NCBI GenBank assembly: GCA_022616725.1 | Contig: JAKEEH010000077.1 | Location: 1 to 36,043, forward strand | DNA: 36,043 bases | Reading direction: 5' to 3' | Source of the DNA: Limisphaerales bacterium | GTDB lineage: Bacteria; Verrucomicrobiota; Verrucomicrobiia; Limisphaerales; JAKEEH01 | Part shown: piece by piece, positions 17,174 through 24,475 of the stretch | How the letters are laid out: every line of letters begins with the position of its first letter | Numbering within the stretch: the stretch's first letter is position 1 | Notes under the pieces: model-generated | What the model was told of the DNA's origin: nothing | What the model saw: only the letters and a program-made list of their open reading frames with translations | Database searches by the model: none | Program-made: the position numbers and the translations under genes

Positions 17174-17452
17174 TTATGCGCTGGCGGGCTGCGCTGCACC
17201 CCGTCTGCTGGCCCGCGCGTCGAACTTTTCTGCCAGCATCACGTTCGATACGTGGATCGTGCCTTCGCGCTCAACAATCGCCCCCTGTGGGTGCGCCTGG
17301 CTCTTGCGCGTGTGCCGCTTGATCATCTTCGCCCCTTCCACGATGACGCGCTGTTTGTCGCGTTGCACCTCCAGGATGCGCCCGCGTTTGCCGCGCTCGG
17401 TGCCCGAGATGATTACCACCTGGTCGCCCTTCTTGACATGAAACTTCTGCAT
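17174..17452 (-). CDS. rplX: 50S ribosomal protein uL24
   Basis: A 92-residue uL24, somewhat shorter than the usual ~104. The KOW motif is in [20 protein letters not shown], followed by [20 protein letters not shown] and a short Ala-rich tail. The ATG at 17452 is chosen because GGAGGTGA lies seven bases before it; the in-frame TTG two codons upstream overlaps the rplN stop and is too near the Shine-Dalgarno. uL24 helps start assembly of the large subunit. Confidence 0.95.
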   Translation of the reverse strand: MQKFHVKKGDQVVIISGTERGKRGRILEVQRDKQRVIVEGAKMIKRHTRKSQAHPQGAIVEREGTIHVSNVMLAEKFDARASRRGAAQPASA

Positions 17453-17454
17453 AC

Positions 17455-17820
17455 TCAAATCACCTCCGGCGCGAGCGAAATGATTTTCATGAACTTTTTG
17501 TCACGCAATTCGCGCGCCACCGGGCCAAATATCCGCGTGCCTCGCGGGTTGTTTTCCTTGTCGATAATGACAATTGCGTTGGTATCGAACCGCAAATACG
17601 AGCCATCGCTGCGCCGGATCGGCTGCCGCGTGCGCACGATCACCGCATCGACGACATCGCCCTTTTTCACCGTTCCGTCGGGAGCGGCTTCCTTGATGTG
17701 CGCCTTGATGATATCGCCCACGCGCGCATACTGCTGATTGCGCCCAATCACCCCAATCGCCGCCGCGCGTTTGGCGCCCGAATTATCGGCCACTTCCAAT
17801 ATCGATCGGACCTGTAACAT
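17455..17820 (-). CDS. rplN: 50S ribosomal protein uL14
   Basis: A 121-residue uL14: [60 protein letters not shown] and the C-terminal [20 protein letters not shown]. It contacts bL19 and helix 44 of 16S rRNA at an intersubunit bridge. It starts 3 bp after rpsQ, and rplX starts 2 bp after its TGA. Confidence 0.97.
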   Translation of the reverse strand: MLQVRSILEVADNSGAKRAAAIGVIGRNQQYARVGDIIKAHIKEAAPDGTVKKGDVVDAVIVRTRQPIRRSDGSYLRFDTNAIVIIDKENNPRGTRIFGPVARELRDKKFMKIISLAPEVI

Positions 17821-17823
17821 AGT

Positions 17824-18129
17824 TTAAAGTCCTTGGGTGGCAACCGGCGTCACGCCCTCAGCCCGGTCGATCACTTCGACCAACCGCCACCGCTTGGTCT
17901 TGGAAAGCGGCCGTGTCTCTTCGATTCGCACCCGATCACCCGGCTTCGCTTCGCCCTTTTCATCGTGGGCGTAGAATTTCTTGTACTGCGTCACGACTTT
18001 CTTAAACTGTGGATGGGGGAAACGCCGCTGGACGCGCACCACGATGGTCTTTGCCATCTTGCTCGACAGCACTTCACCGAGGCGTTCCTTGCGATTTCCG
18101 CGAACAACTGTGGTGGTGGATTGAGTCAT
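17824..18129 (-). CDS. rpsQ: 30S ribosomal protein uS17
   Basis: A 101-residue uS17: RKERLGEVLSSKMAKTIVVR, RFPHPQFKKVVTQYKKFYAH, EKGEAKPGDRVRIEETRPLS and KTKRWRLVEVIDRA. The OB-fold core is followed by a short tail. The ATG at 18129 was preferred to a TTG at 18138. The Shine-Dalgarno sequence is weak, so coupling to rpmC, 14 bp upstream, is likely. Confidence 0.95.
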   Translation of the reverse strand: MTQSTTTVVRGNRKERLGEVLSSKMAKTIVVRVQRRFPHPQFKKVVTQYKKFYAHDEKGEAKPGDRVRIEETRPLSKTKRWRLVEVIDRAEGVTPVATQGL

Positions 18130-18143
18130 AGTAATCAAAAAAA

Positions 18144-18344
18144 TCAGGCGGCCTTCTTCCGCCGCAAGAGAGATAATTGGGTTTCAATCCGCGCGATGTC
18201 GCGACGCAGGTTGCGCAAGCGCGCCGGCTTCTCCAACTGCGCGCTGGCTTGCTGCAGCCTCAGGTTAAACATCTCCTGGCGCAGGTCACGCCCCTTGGCG
18301 GATAACTCCGTTGGTGTCAGATCTTTCAGTTCAGACATCTTCAT
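18144..18344 (-). CDS. rpmC: 50S ribosomal protein uL29
   Basis: A 66-residue two-helix protein: MKMSELKDLTPTELSAKGRD, then LRQEMFNLRLQQASAQLEKP and RNLRRDIARIETQLSLLRRK. It lies near the exit tunnel and helps dock trigger factor and SRP in other bacteria. It lies between rplP (5 bp) and rpsQ, the normal order. Confidence 0.95.
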   Translation of the reverse strand: MKMSELKDLTPTELSAKGRDLRQEMFNLRLQQASAQLEKPARLRNLRRDIARIETQLSLLRRKKAA

Positions 18345-18349
18345 AACTG

Positions 18350-18772
18350 CTATGCCGTCACCCGGTGGCGGGAAATAAACTTGGTGCGAATCGGCAGCTT
18401 AGTCGCGGCCAAGCGCAACGATTCGCGCGCGACAGCCTCAGTGACGCCATCCACCTCAAACAAAACATTCGCCGGCCGGATCACCGCCACCCACGATTCT
18501 AAAGGCCCTTTGCCTTTGCCCATACGGGTTTCGAGCGGCTTCTTGGTGTACGACTTCTGCGGGAAAATGCGAATCCACACCTTGCCGCGGCGCTTCATGA
18601 AGCGAGTCACGGCTACACGGGCCGCCTCGATCTGCTTGGTGTCCAGCCAGCAGCGCTCCAGCGCTTGCAGGCCGTACTCGCCAAATGCAACCGATTGGCC
18701 GCGCGATGCCAGCCCGGCGCGGTTGCCGCGGTGCATCTTGCGATACTTAACTCTTGCGGGCATTAACGGCAT
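18350..18772 (-). CDS. rplP: 50S ribosomal protein uL16
   Basis: A 140-residue uL16: [80 protein letters not shown] and [12 protein letters not shown]. It is near the A-site finger and the peptidyl transferase centre. AGGAGA lies upstream of the ATG at 18772; an ATG at 18763 is an alternative. A Cys replaces the more usual aromatic/aliphatic residue in the LERCWL segment, probably neutral. Confidence 0.96.
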   Translation of the reverse strand: MPLMPARVKYRKMHRGNRAGLASRGQSVAFGEYGLQALERCWLDTKQIEAARVAVTRFMKRRGKVWIRIFPQKSYTKKPLETRMGKGKGPLESWVAVIRPANVLFEVDGVTEAVARESLRLAATKLPIRTKFISRHRVTA

Positions 18773-18789
18773 ATCATCGAGTCTCCTGC

Positions 18790-19458
18790 TTAACCCGTAA
18801 TCGCTTCCACGGGCTTGGCCTGTTCCTTGTCAGGCTTGGTGTCGCCTTTGCAAATCCAGCATTTGACACCCAGCTTGCCGTAAACGGTGTTCGCCTCGGC
18901 AAATCCGTAATCGATGTTCGCGCGCAACGTGTGCAGCGGCACCCGCCCTTCATGATACATTTCGACACGCGCGAGTTCAGCTCCCCCAAGCCGGCCGGCG
19001 CAGCGAATTTTGATCCCGTCGGCTCCAAAATCCATCGCTGTCTGCAAGGCCTTTTTCATTGCGCGCCGGAATGACACGCGGCGCTCCAATTGCAGCGCGA
19101 CGTTTTCGGCCACTAACTGGGCGTCTGTCTCGGGCTGCTTAATTTCGAGGATGTCAACGTAAATTTCCTTTCCCGTCATTTTGCTCAACTCCTCCTTGAG
19201 TTTGTCGATCTCAGCCCCCTTGCGCCCGATCACCACCCCCGGACGGGCCGTCAGAATGGTAATGCGGCAGCGGGTGGCCGCCCGCTCAATCAGAATCTTC
19301 GGCACGGAAGCCGATTCGAGCTTCTTCTTGAGCACTGCGCGAATGTTCCGATCCTCGGTCAGCAGTTTGCCAAATTCTTTCTTTTCGGCGTACCATTTCG
19401 AGCGCCAGTCGCGATTCACCGCGACCCGAAGCCCGACGGGATTAGTTTTCTGTCCCAT
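18790..19458 (-). CDS. rpsC: 30S ribosomal protein uS3
   Basis: A 222-residue uS3: [20 protein letters not shown], the type II KH domain ([20 protein letters not shown]), and the C-terminal domain ([53 protein letters not shown]). It lines the mRNA entry tunnel. The C-terminus ends shortly after the core, without a long tail. The start is 32 bp after rplV. Confidence 0.97.
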   Translation of the reverse strand: MGQKTNPVGLRVAVNRDWRSKWYAEKKEFGKLLTEDRNIRAVLKKKLESASVPKILIERAATRCRITILTARPGVVIGRKGAEIDKLKEELSKMTGKEIYVDILEIKQPETDAQLVAENVALQLERRVSFRRAMKKALQTAMDFGADGIKIRCAGRLGGAELARVEMYHEGRVPLHTLRANIDYGFAEANTVYGKLGVKCWICKGDTKPDKEQAKPVEAITG

Positions 19459-19490
19459 AAATAATCTTACTCTTAATCTTAATCCTCCCC

Positions 19491-19847
19491 CTACACCTCA
19501 TCCGAGAGCACAATCTTAACGTGGCAATTGCGCTTGAGAATCGGCCCCGCTGATCCGCGCGCCTTCGGGGTGATTCGCTTCATCGTTGTGGCCGTGCCGG
19601 CGACGGCTTCCTTGACCCAGAGTTTGTCAATTTCCAGTCCCGCGAATTCCCGGTTGTTGGCCTTTAAATCTTCCGCATTGGCGCGAGCGGATTTCAGCGT
19701 CTTCGCCACAACACGCGCCGACTTTCGCGGCACGACCGCCAGTACGGCCGCCGCTTGCGGCGCGGCCAAGCCCTGAATTTGCCGGACCACCTCGCGCATT
19801 TTCTGCGCCGACATCCGAACATTTCGCGTAATTGCCTGAACTTGCAT
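19491..19847 (-). CDS. rplV: 50S ribosomal protein uL22
   Basis: A 118-residue uL22: [40 protein letters not shown], and the tunnel beta-hairpin region with [20 protein letters not shown] ending [10 protein letters not shown]. Its hairpin lines the exit tunnel, where macrolide-resistance changes map in other bacteria. It follows rpsS by 15 bp. Confidence 0.96.
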   Translation of the reverse strand: MQVQAITRNVRMSAQKMREVVRQIQGLAAPQAAAVLAVVPRKSARVVAKTLKSARANAEDLKANNREFAGLEIDKLWVKEAVAGTATTMKRITPKARGSAGPILKRNCHVKIVLSDEV

Positions 19848-19862
19848 GATTCTGATTACTGA

Positions 19863-20144
19863 TTACTTGGCTTCGGCCTTGGCCGTGTGAGCGCCGTGCT
19901 TCTTGAACGTGCGCGTGGGCGAAAACTCGCCCAGGCGGTGGCCGACCATGTTTTCCGTCACAAAGACAGGATTAAAAATCTTTCCGTTGTGCACGTTAAA
20001 CGTCAGGCCCACGAAGTCAGGTGTGATCATCGATCGCCGCGACCAGGTCTTGATCGGCGTCTTCGACTTCGTTTCTTTGGCCTTGTTGATTTTCTCGAGC
20101 AAATGCCCGTCAACAAATGGTCCTTTTTTAATCGAACGTCCCAT
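19863..20144 (-). CDS. rpsS: 30S ribosomal protein uS19
   Basis: A 93-residue uS19: [60 protein letters not shown] and [16 protein letters not shown]. It forms a head complex with uS13. It lies 45 bp after rplB, as in the S10 operon. Confidence 0.97.
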   Translation of the reverse strand: MGRSIKKGPFVDGHLLEKINKAKETKSKTPIKTWSRRSMITPDFVGLTFNVHNGKIFNPVFVTENMVGHRLGEFSPTRTFKKHGAHTAKAEAK

Positions 20145-20189
20145 ACACTCTTATCTTAATCTCGATTTTACTCTTAATCGGAATCTTCC

Positions 20190-21035
20190 TTACTTAAGTT
20201 TCATTGGCCGGCCATCGCGCCGGACCACAATAAAGCGGTTCGAGTATTTCTTGCGGTGCCTGGTCTTGTAACCCTTCGTGATCACGCCCCAAGGCGTCAC
20301 CGGATGCCCGCCGCCAGAGGTCTTGCCCGCGCCTCCGCCCATCGGGTGATCCACGGGGTTCTTCGCGACCGCCCGGCTGAGCGGGCGGATCCCGCGATGA
20401 CGCGCCCGACCGGCTTTGCCGAGGATCACATTCTCATGTTCTGGATTGCCGACCTGCCCAATCGTCGCGTAGCAACTCTCGTGGATTCGGCGAATCTCGC
20501 CGGACGGCAAACGCACCTGCGCATAACCTTCATCACGCGACATCAACGTCGCGGCCACGCCGGCCGTGCGGACCATCTGAGCCCCACGCCCGGGCGTCAG
20601 TTCTATATTATGAATGGGCAAGCCCACGGGGATTGCTTTGAGCGGGAGGCTGTTGCCCACATCCGGCGGCGCTGCCGGACCGCTCAGGACTCTGGCGCCC
20701 ACTTTCAACTCCAGAGGCGCAACGATATAACGCTTCTCTCCGTCCTTGTATTTGAGGAGAGCCAAGCGCGCCGTGCGCCGAGGGTCATATTCAATGGCAA
20801 CGACCTCAGCCTCCACCCCGTGTTTTTCCCGTTTGAAATCGACTAACCGAATCTTCTGCTTGTTTCCCTGGCCGATGCCGCGGCTCGTGATGCGCCCGTA
20901 ATGATTGCGCCCGCCGGTTTTCTTGCGAATCATCACAAGACTCTTTTCCGGCGTCCTCTTCGTAATATCACTGTAATCCGCGACTGTAATGTATCGCGTG
21001 GACGGCGTTAGCGGTCTAAATGCTTTAACAGGCAT
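20190..21035 (-). CDS. rplB: 50S ribosomal protein uL2
   Basis: A 281-residue uL2: [40 protein letters not shown], and the C-terminal peptidyl-transferase-adjacent loop [20 protein letters not shown] with [14 protein letters not shown] and [16 protein letters not shown]. The conserved His lies in VDHPMGGG. The ATG at 21035 matches the family N-terminus; a TTG six codons upstream is rejected. The Shine-Dalgarno is weak. It is the first gene of the long ribosomal operon here, whereas in most bacteria it is the fifth gene after rpsJ, rplC, rplD and rplW. Confidence 0.97.
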   Translation of the reverse strand: MPVKAFRPLTPSTRYITVADYSDITKRTPEKSLVMIRKKTGGRNHYGRITSRGIGQGNKQKIRLVDFKREKHGVEAEVVAIEYDPRRTARLALLKYKDGEKRYIVAPLELKVGARVLSGPAAPPDVGNSLPLKAIPVGLPIHNIELTPGRGAQMVRTAGVAATLMSRDEGYAQVRLPSGEIRRIHESCYATIGQVGNPEHENVILGKAGRARHRGIRPLSRAVAKNPVDHPMGGGAGKTSGGGHPVTPWGVITKGYKTRHRKKYSNRFIVVRRDGRPMKLK

Positions 21036-21232
21036 AAATTCAAAAAATCCCAAACCAGCAACCTGGAGTACGGCGTCGTGCTTTCCGGTAATGCTGCTCG
21101 CGAAACCATAAATCCTGCCCCAGGTCGGGAGTCAGTTATCGGCCCCGCAAAATGGCGGCACGCTAGTGCCTCCCCGATCCACTTACCGACGTGGCCAAAT
21201 CACCACACCCCGCCTCGTGAAACGGAGCGCTG
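21036..21232 (-). promoter_or_regulatory. Probable untranslated leader of the ribosomal operon
   Basis: About 190 bases separate the likely transcription start (near 21225) from the rplB ATG, long for an untranslated leader. No ORF with a credible start is visible on the minus strand. The leader can form a GGCAC-TAGC-GTGCC hairpin (21157-21170), and near its end CCAG-GTTG-CTGG is followed after a few bases by six T just before rplB. An attenuator or r-protein-binding leader is possible but not shown. Confidence 0.4.
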
Positions 21233-21260
21233 AATATAGTGGTCCCAAAGTCTCTTGCAA
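21233..21260 (-). promoter_or_regulatory. Sigma70-type promoter of the ribosomal operon
   Basis: On the minus strand TTGCAA (21260-21255) and TATATT (21238-21233) are separated by 16 bases, a good match to a housekeeping promoter. It is the best such match I see between the SDR gene and rplB, and it is oriented into the ribosomal operon. The AAAATTTTT-rich segment upstream (about 21270-21283) could act as an UP element. Confidence 0.6.
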
Positions 21261-21306
21261 CAAGATTTTGGAAAAATTTTTGAGCCCGATTAGGCCTCAA
21301 AACCTT

Positions 21307-22094
21307 CTATTTTCGCGCCCGATTCAACACCTGTACCGTTCCGTTCGGGTGCGCCGCCTCGCTCAACACGTTTCTAGAACGCATTCCGCAATTTCTTCCG
21401 GCTCGTAAAAGCAATTCTGCGGATCGAGTTTGCGCCAGGCTGCCTCTTCGCCACCGTCGGCGAAGTCCTGCCATAGCCGGGTGGTTTTCCACATCGGCGT
21501 CTTCACTCCGCCCGGTGCAATCACGGTGATCCGCACCCCGTTGGCCGAGTGTGCGCATTCCGCCGCGGCCACTTTCGAGAACTGTATGACCGCCGCTTTG
21601 CTGGAAGCGTATGCGGCCGCGCCTGGGAAGACCTCAATGCCCGAGAGCGAAGCGATATTGATAATGCAGCCTCCACGGCCGCGCATCGCGCGAATGCCGG
21701 CGCGCGTTCCGAGAAAAACACCATCGAGATTGACCGCGTGAACGCGGCGCCACTCTTCCAGCGAGGTCGTTTCAACGGGCGTGGCAACGGCAACGCCAGC
21801 GCAGTTTACGAGCACATCCAAACGTCCCCAACGCGCGACAACTGTTTCGATGCAGTTGGTCCACGAGGATTCCGCCGAAACATCCAGCCTCACCGCCAGT
21901 GCCGAATCGTGGGCGCCGGCTTCCCTGACCGCTGCGGCGGCTCCCACTTCGTCAACATCTGCGACGGCAACCTTGCTGCCCTGACCCGCAAACAAGAGCG
22001 CCGTCGCCCTGCCGATCCCAGACGCCGCGCCAGTGACGATGGAAACCTTGTCGGCCAGGCGCTTGTTCGGGACCATAGATAAGAGTGCCTTCAT
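21307..22094 (-). CDS. SDR family oxidoreductase, C-terminus probably shifted in frame
   Basis: A classical short-chain dehydrogenase. The continuous frame (21363-22094) has 243 codons: cofactor motif TGAASGIG at residues 21-28, D47 after the second strand (VAVADVDE, suggesting NAD preference), N122, catalytic S149, Y162 and K166 (INIASLSG, AAYASSKAAV). It stops right after PEEIAECVL, where the family normally has about 20-25 more residues. In the neighbouring frame the next codons read LSEAAHPNGTVQVLNRARK to a stop at 21307, which looks like that missing end, so a single-base indel around 21365-21385 is likely. ATG at 22076 is an alternative start. The substrate is unknown. Confidence 0.75.
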
Positions 22095-22256
22095 AAAGCT
22101 GATCGGGCGGCAAGGCGAAACAATCTCTGTTTGACTCGACGCTCACGCGGAAGCTCGCGATTTCAAGCATCGGCGGTCCAGCCAGAACCGGGCGTGGTGC
22201 GAATATGACTCTCGCTGCATAATCAGTCATGATTTCAACGGCCGAATGACGCACCG
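22095..22256. other. Intergenic region with no recognised feature
   Basis: 162 bp between the unknown protein (stop at 22257) and the SDR gene, both on the minus strand. I see no tRNA, repeat or convincing promoter in it. An open frame runs through it on the minus strand but has no family signature and extends antisense-like into the SDR gene. Confidence 0.5.
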
Positions 22257-23108
22257 CTATTTCAGCGTTGCGCGCCAGTTCTTATACTCCTGAAAGACCT
22301 CGTCGCGGGAGCAGCGTTCGCGATAGGCCACTCGCGCGCGATATCCGTATTCCTGAGCCACCTCGTAATCTGGAATGATAAATTGCCAGTCCCAGGCGGT
22401 CTGGGTCGCGGAGGGAGGCCCGCCGCCGCTGGGCGAATGCGAGAAGCGAATCCCGTCCGTCCGGTCAAACATCAGGATGTATTGGTGAGAACCGAAGAAG
22501 CCGTAATAGAGCGGATCGCTGAAGCGCAGCGGAGAAAGACTTTTGAAAAGCGCCGGGCGTGTGTTTGGGGCGAATTTGAGCTCGGTTTTGTCATTCACAT
22601 GCAAAACCGTGCTCTCGTCATAGTGCGTCTGTGTGCACAATTGGACCCAGCCCGTGCCGTCGCGGAAATAGATCGACTTGTTTTCGGGAGCGTCGATGTA
22701 AGTCGCCCAAAATAGCCCGATGTAGCCATGCGTGAACGCGTGCTGGTGCGGTTTGCAGCGGAAGGTCATGTCGATGTAATGCGGCGCAACCAGCTTGAAT
22801 CGTGTCCAGCTTTCCAGATGGAAGGTGGGCGTGGGAGGCTGGTGAAGCTCGGCCTCGCTCTCGGAAATCTTTGTGAAAGTCATCGGGGCATGGCGCGGCT
22901 CGAAGAACACCTTATTGTCGCCGCGCAGTTCCTGCTCGCCGTCGAAGATGTGTTCCAGGTTCAAGCCTGCCACCGTGAAGAGCGACTTCGGATTCGTGCG
23001 GTGAGTGAGTCGATGCACGCCATTGTAGCCGGCACGATGGCCATTGTAGGCTTCATTGTCCCCAATGACGGCCGTTAGGTCTCCAATCTGGAATGTTTCA
23101 TGCGCCAT
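22257..23108 (-). CDS. Uncharacterised beta-rich protein
   Basis: A 283-residue protein I do not recognise. It has no signal peptide or membrane segment and is rich in aromatic residues and His in the middle: VAPHYIDMTFRCKPHQHAFT, GYIGLFWATYIDAPENKSIY and FFGSHQYILMFDRTDG. The even spacing of beta-forming segments suggests a beta-sandwich or jelly roll, as in many carbohydrate-binding or sugar-isomerising proteins. The clustered His (HQHAF) could bind a metal, but this is speculative. The ATG at 23108 is chosen because GAGAG lies upstream; a TTG at 23129 would add seven residues. It lies between the esterase and the SDR gene on the same strand, so the three may form one unit. Confidence 0.75.
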   Translation of the reverse strand: MAHETFQIGDLTAVIGDNEAYNGHRAGYNGVHRLTHRTNPKSLFTVAGLNLEHIFDGEQELRGDNKVFFEPRHAPMTFTKISESEAELHQPPTPTFHLESWTRFKLVAPHYIDMTFRCKPHQHAFTHGYIGLFWATYIDAPENKSIYFRDGTGWVQLCTQTHYDESTVLHVNDKTELKFAPNTRPALFKSLSPLRFSDPLYYGFFGSHQYILMFDRTDGIRFSHSPSGGGPPSATQTAWDWQFIIPDYEVAQEYGYRARVAYRERCSRDEVFQEYKNWRATLK

Positions 23109-23172
23109 GCGAGCTTCTCTCTTGCCCAACGCACCCTCTGATTGCTGGTTACGATTACTTACCGGTTACTGC

Positions 23173-24237
23173 TCATGGCTCATGGTAACCACGCCAGATC
23201 CACACGAGTGTGTCGGCCAGTGTTTGCTCAAAAACGCGACTATCACAGTGCCGTGTGGCAAGGCTGAACACGTAGCGGTGATTGTAACCTTTGGCTCTAA
23301 GTGCAGCCGCGGTCCGCTCGCCGGCCATAACCCAGTTGTGATAGGTCTCCTCAGGATCTTTGACGCGAAGATCGTTTTCGGAGACATGCGTGAAGATACG
23401 CAATGGTTTCTTCTCGCTCTTTTCAATTAGTTTCATGCTGGAGTGGTATTCCCACGCGCCGAGGGGATATTTGGCTTCCTCCGCTGCATCATCATCCTGT
23501 TGATCGACGAATGTGCCGGAATAGGCGATCAATCGCCGGAACAAATCGGGCCGAAACCAGCCCATCGTTAGCGCCGCGGCCCCGCCCGAACTGCAGCCCA
23601 TGACGGCCCTGCCCCAGGGATTGTCCGTGAGGGTCAATTTCGGGTAGGCCGCCTTGATCTCCGCGTTGTTCAGCACCGCCGGGAACACTTCCTCGTTGAT
23701 AAATCGGCCGAGGCGATCGGACATAGTATCGTATTCGAGGCCGCGCTCGCTGTTTTTACCATCATTACCGCCGTTTTGAACAGCAATAGCGATGAACGCA
23801 GGCAACTTGCGACTCGGATCCTTCGAAATGGTCAGGTTGTCCAGTGCGTTGCGCACCAGGTTGAGCTGGCCGGGTCCGTCATGGATCACGAGAAGTGGAG
23901 CCCGCATGCCATCTTGATACGCAGCCGGCACGTAAACAAGGACCTTTCGCTCTTTGCGCACGGCCTTCCGCTCAGGTTGAAGTGTGGCATCGTCGCCACG
24001 AAAGATTTTGCTGTCAGCCAGAAGCATCGTGAACTCGAACTGCTTGCCTTTCGGATTGCCCCGGTCGGTGAGATCGGGGTCGATCTTGTATTCGGGACCG
24101 ATCGAGTACTTGCCGTCGCCTTCCGTGCCGGGATTCTCGGTGTACGACTCTGCCGCTTTTGGGGTATGGACGAGCAATCCGATGAGGACGATGACAACAA
24201 AACATCGAGCGCAAGCTGACAGCAGGCGTGTATTCAT
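23173..24237 (-). CDS. Secreted alpha/beta-hydrolase esterase (PF00756/enterochelin-esterase-like)
   Basis: A 354-residue protein with an N-terminal signal peptide (CFVVIVLIGLLVHTPKAAES, residues 12-31) and an esterase-D-like alpha/beta-hydrolase fold: VLVYVPAAYQDGMRAPLLVI, nucleophile S216 in AVMGCSSGGAAALTMGWFRP, and likely triad partners D289 (HVSENDLRV) and H330 (ATRHCDSRVF). Related proteins include feruloyl and acetyl-xylan esterases of CE1 type and ferric-enterobactin esterases. The start at 24237 has AAGGTG nearby; the longer open frame upstream to 24453 reads through repeats and is not coding. It probably removes acyl groups from plant polysaccharides outside the cytoplasm. The unknown beta-rich gene follows it on the same strand. 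Confidence 0.85.
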   Translation of the reverse strand: MNTRLLSACARCFVVIVLIGLLVHTPKAAESYTENPGTEGDGKYSIGPEYKIDPDLTDRGNPKGKQFEFTMLLADSKIFRGDDATLQPERKAVRKERKVLVYVPAAYQDGMRAPLLVIHDGPGQLNLVRNALDNLTISKDPSRKLPAFIAIAVQNGGNDGKNSERGLEYDTMSDRLGRFINEEVFPAVLNNAEIKAAYPKLTLTDNPWGRAVMGCSSGGAAALTMGWFRPDLFRRLIAYSGTFVDQQDDDAAEEAKYPLGAWEYHSSMKLIEKSEKKPLRIFTHVSENDLRVKDPEETYHNWVMAGERTAAALRAKGYNHRYVFSLATRHCDSRVFEQTLADTLVWIWRGYHEP

Positions 24238-24311
24238 GGAGACACCTTTAGAGCATTCGGGAAGCAATGATACAAGGGCAAATCCACCGTTACGCCATAA
24301 GCAGCGGCGAC

Positions 24312-24390
24312 GAAAGTGTGAAAGTGAGCCGGTGAGAAAGTGAGCTGTGCCCACTTTCACCCTTTCCCACTTTCTCACTTTCCCACTTTC
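24312..24390. repeat. Octamer repeat array arranged as an inverted repeat
   Basis: The left arm (24312-24343) holds four 8-base units on the plus strand: GAAAGTGT, GAAAGTGA, GCCGGTGA (degenerate), GAAAGTGA. After a 7-base centre (GCTGTGC) the right arm (24351-24390) holds five units in the opposite orientation: CCACTTTC, ACCCTTTC, CCACTTTC, TCACTTTC, CCACTTTC. The arms can pair in several registers. It lies between the divergent esterase and FAD-oxidoreductase genes and is followed by a second short-period tract (ATTCGCAATTTGGCCATTTG, from about 24412). Confidence 0.8.
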
Positions 24391-24475
24391 CACTCGGCGG
24401 TGGCTTTTCTTATTCGCAATTTGGCCATTTGCCATCGGCGTAGCCTTCGTCAAGATCGCCGGTCAGACCGGCTGG

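Noticed and set aside
24312-24390. Possible CRISPR array
   Set aside because: Units are 8 bases long, adjacent and in opposite orientations, with no spacers and no cas genes.
24238-24453. Upstream extension of the esterase gene
   Set aside because: The added residues are encoded by the octamer repeat and spacer, while an ATG at 24237 with AAGGTG upstream starts directly before a signal peptide.
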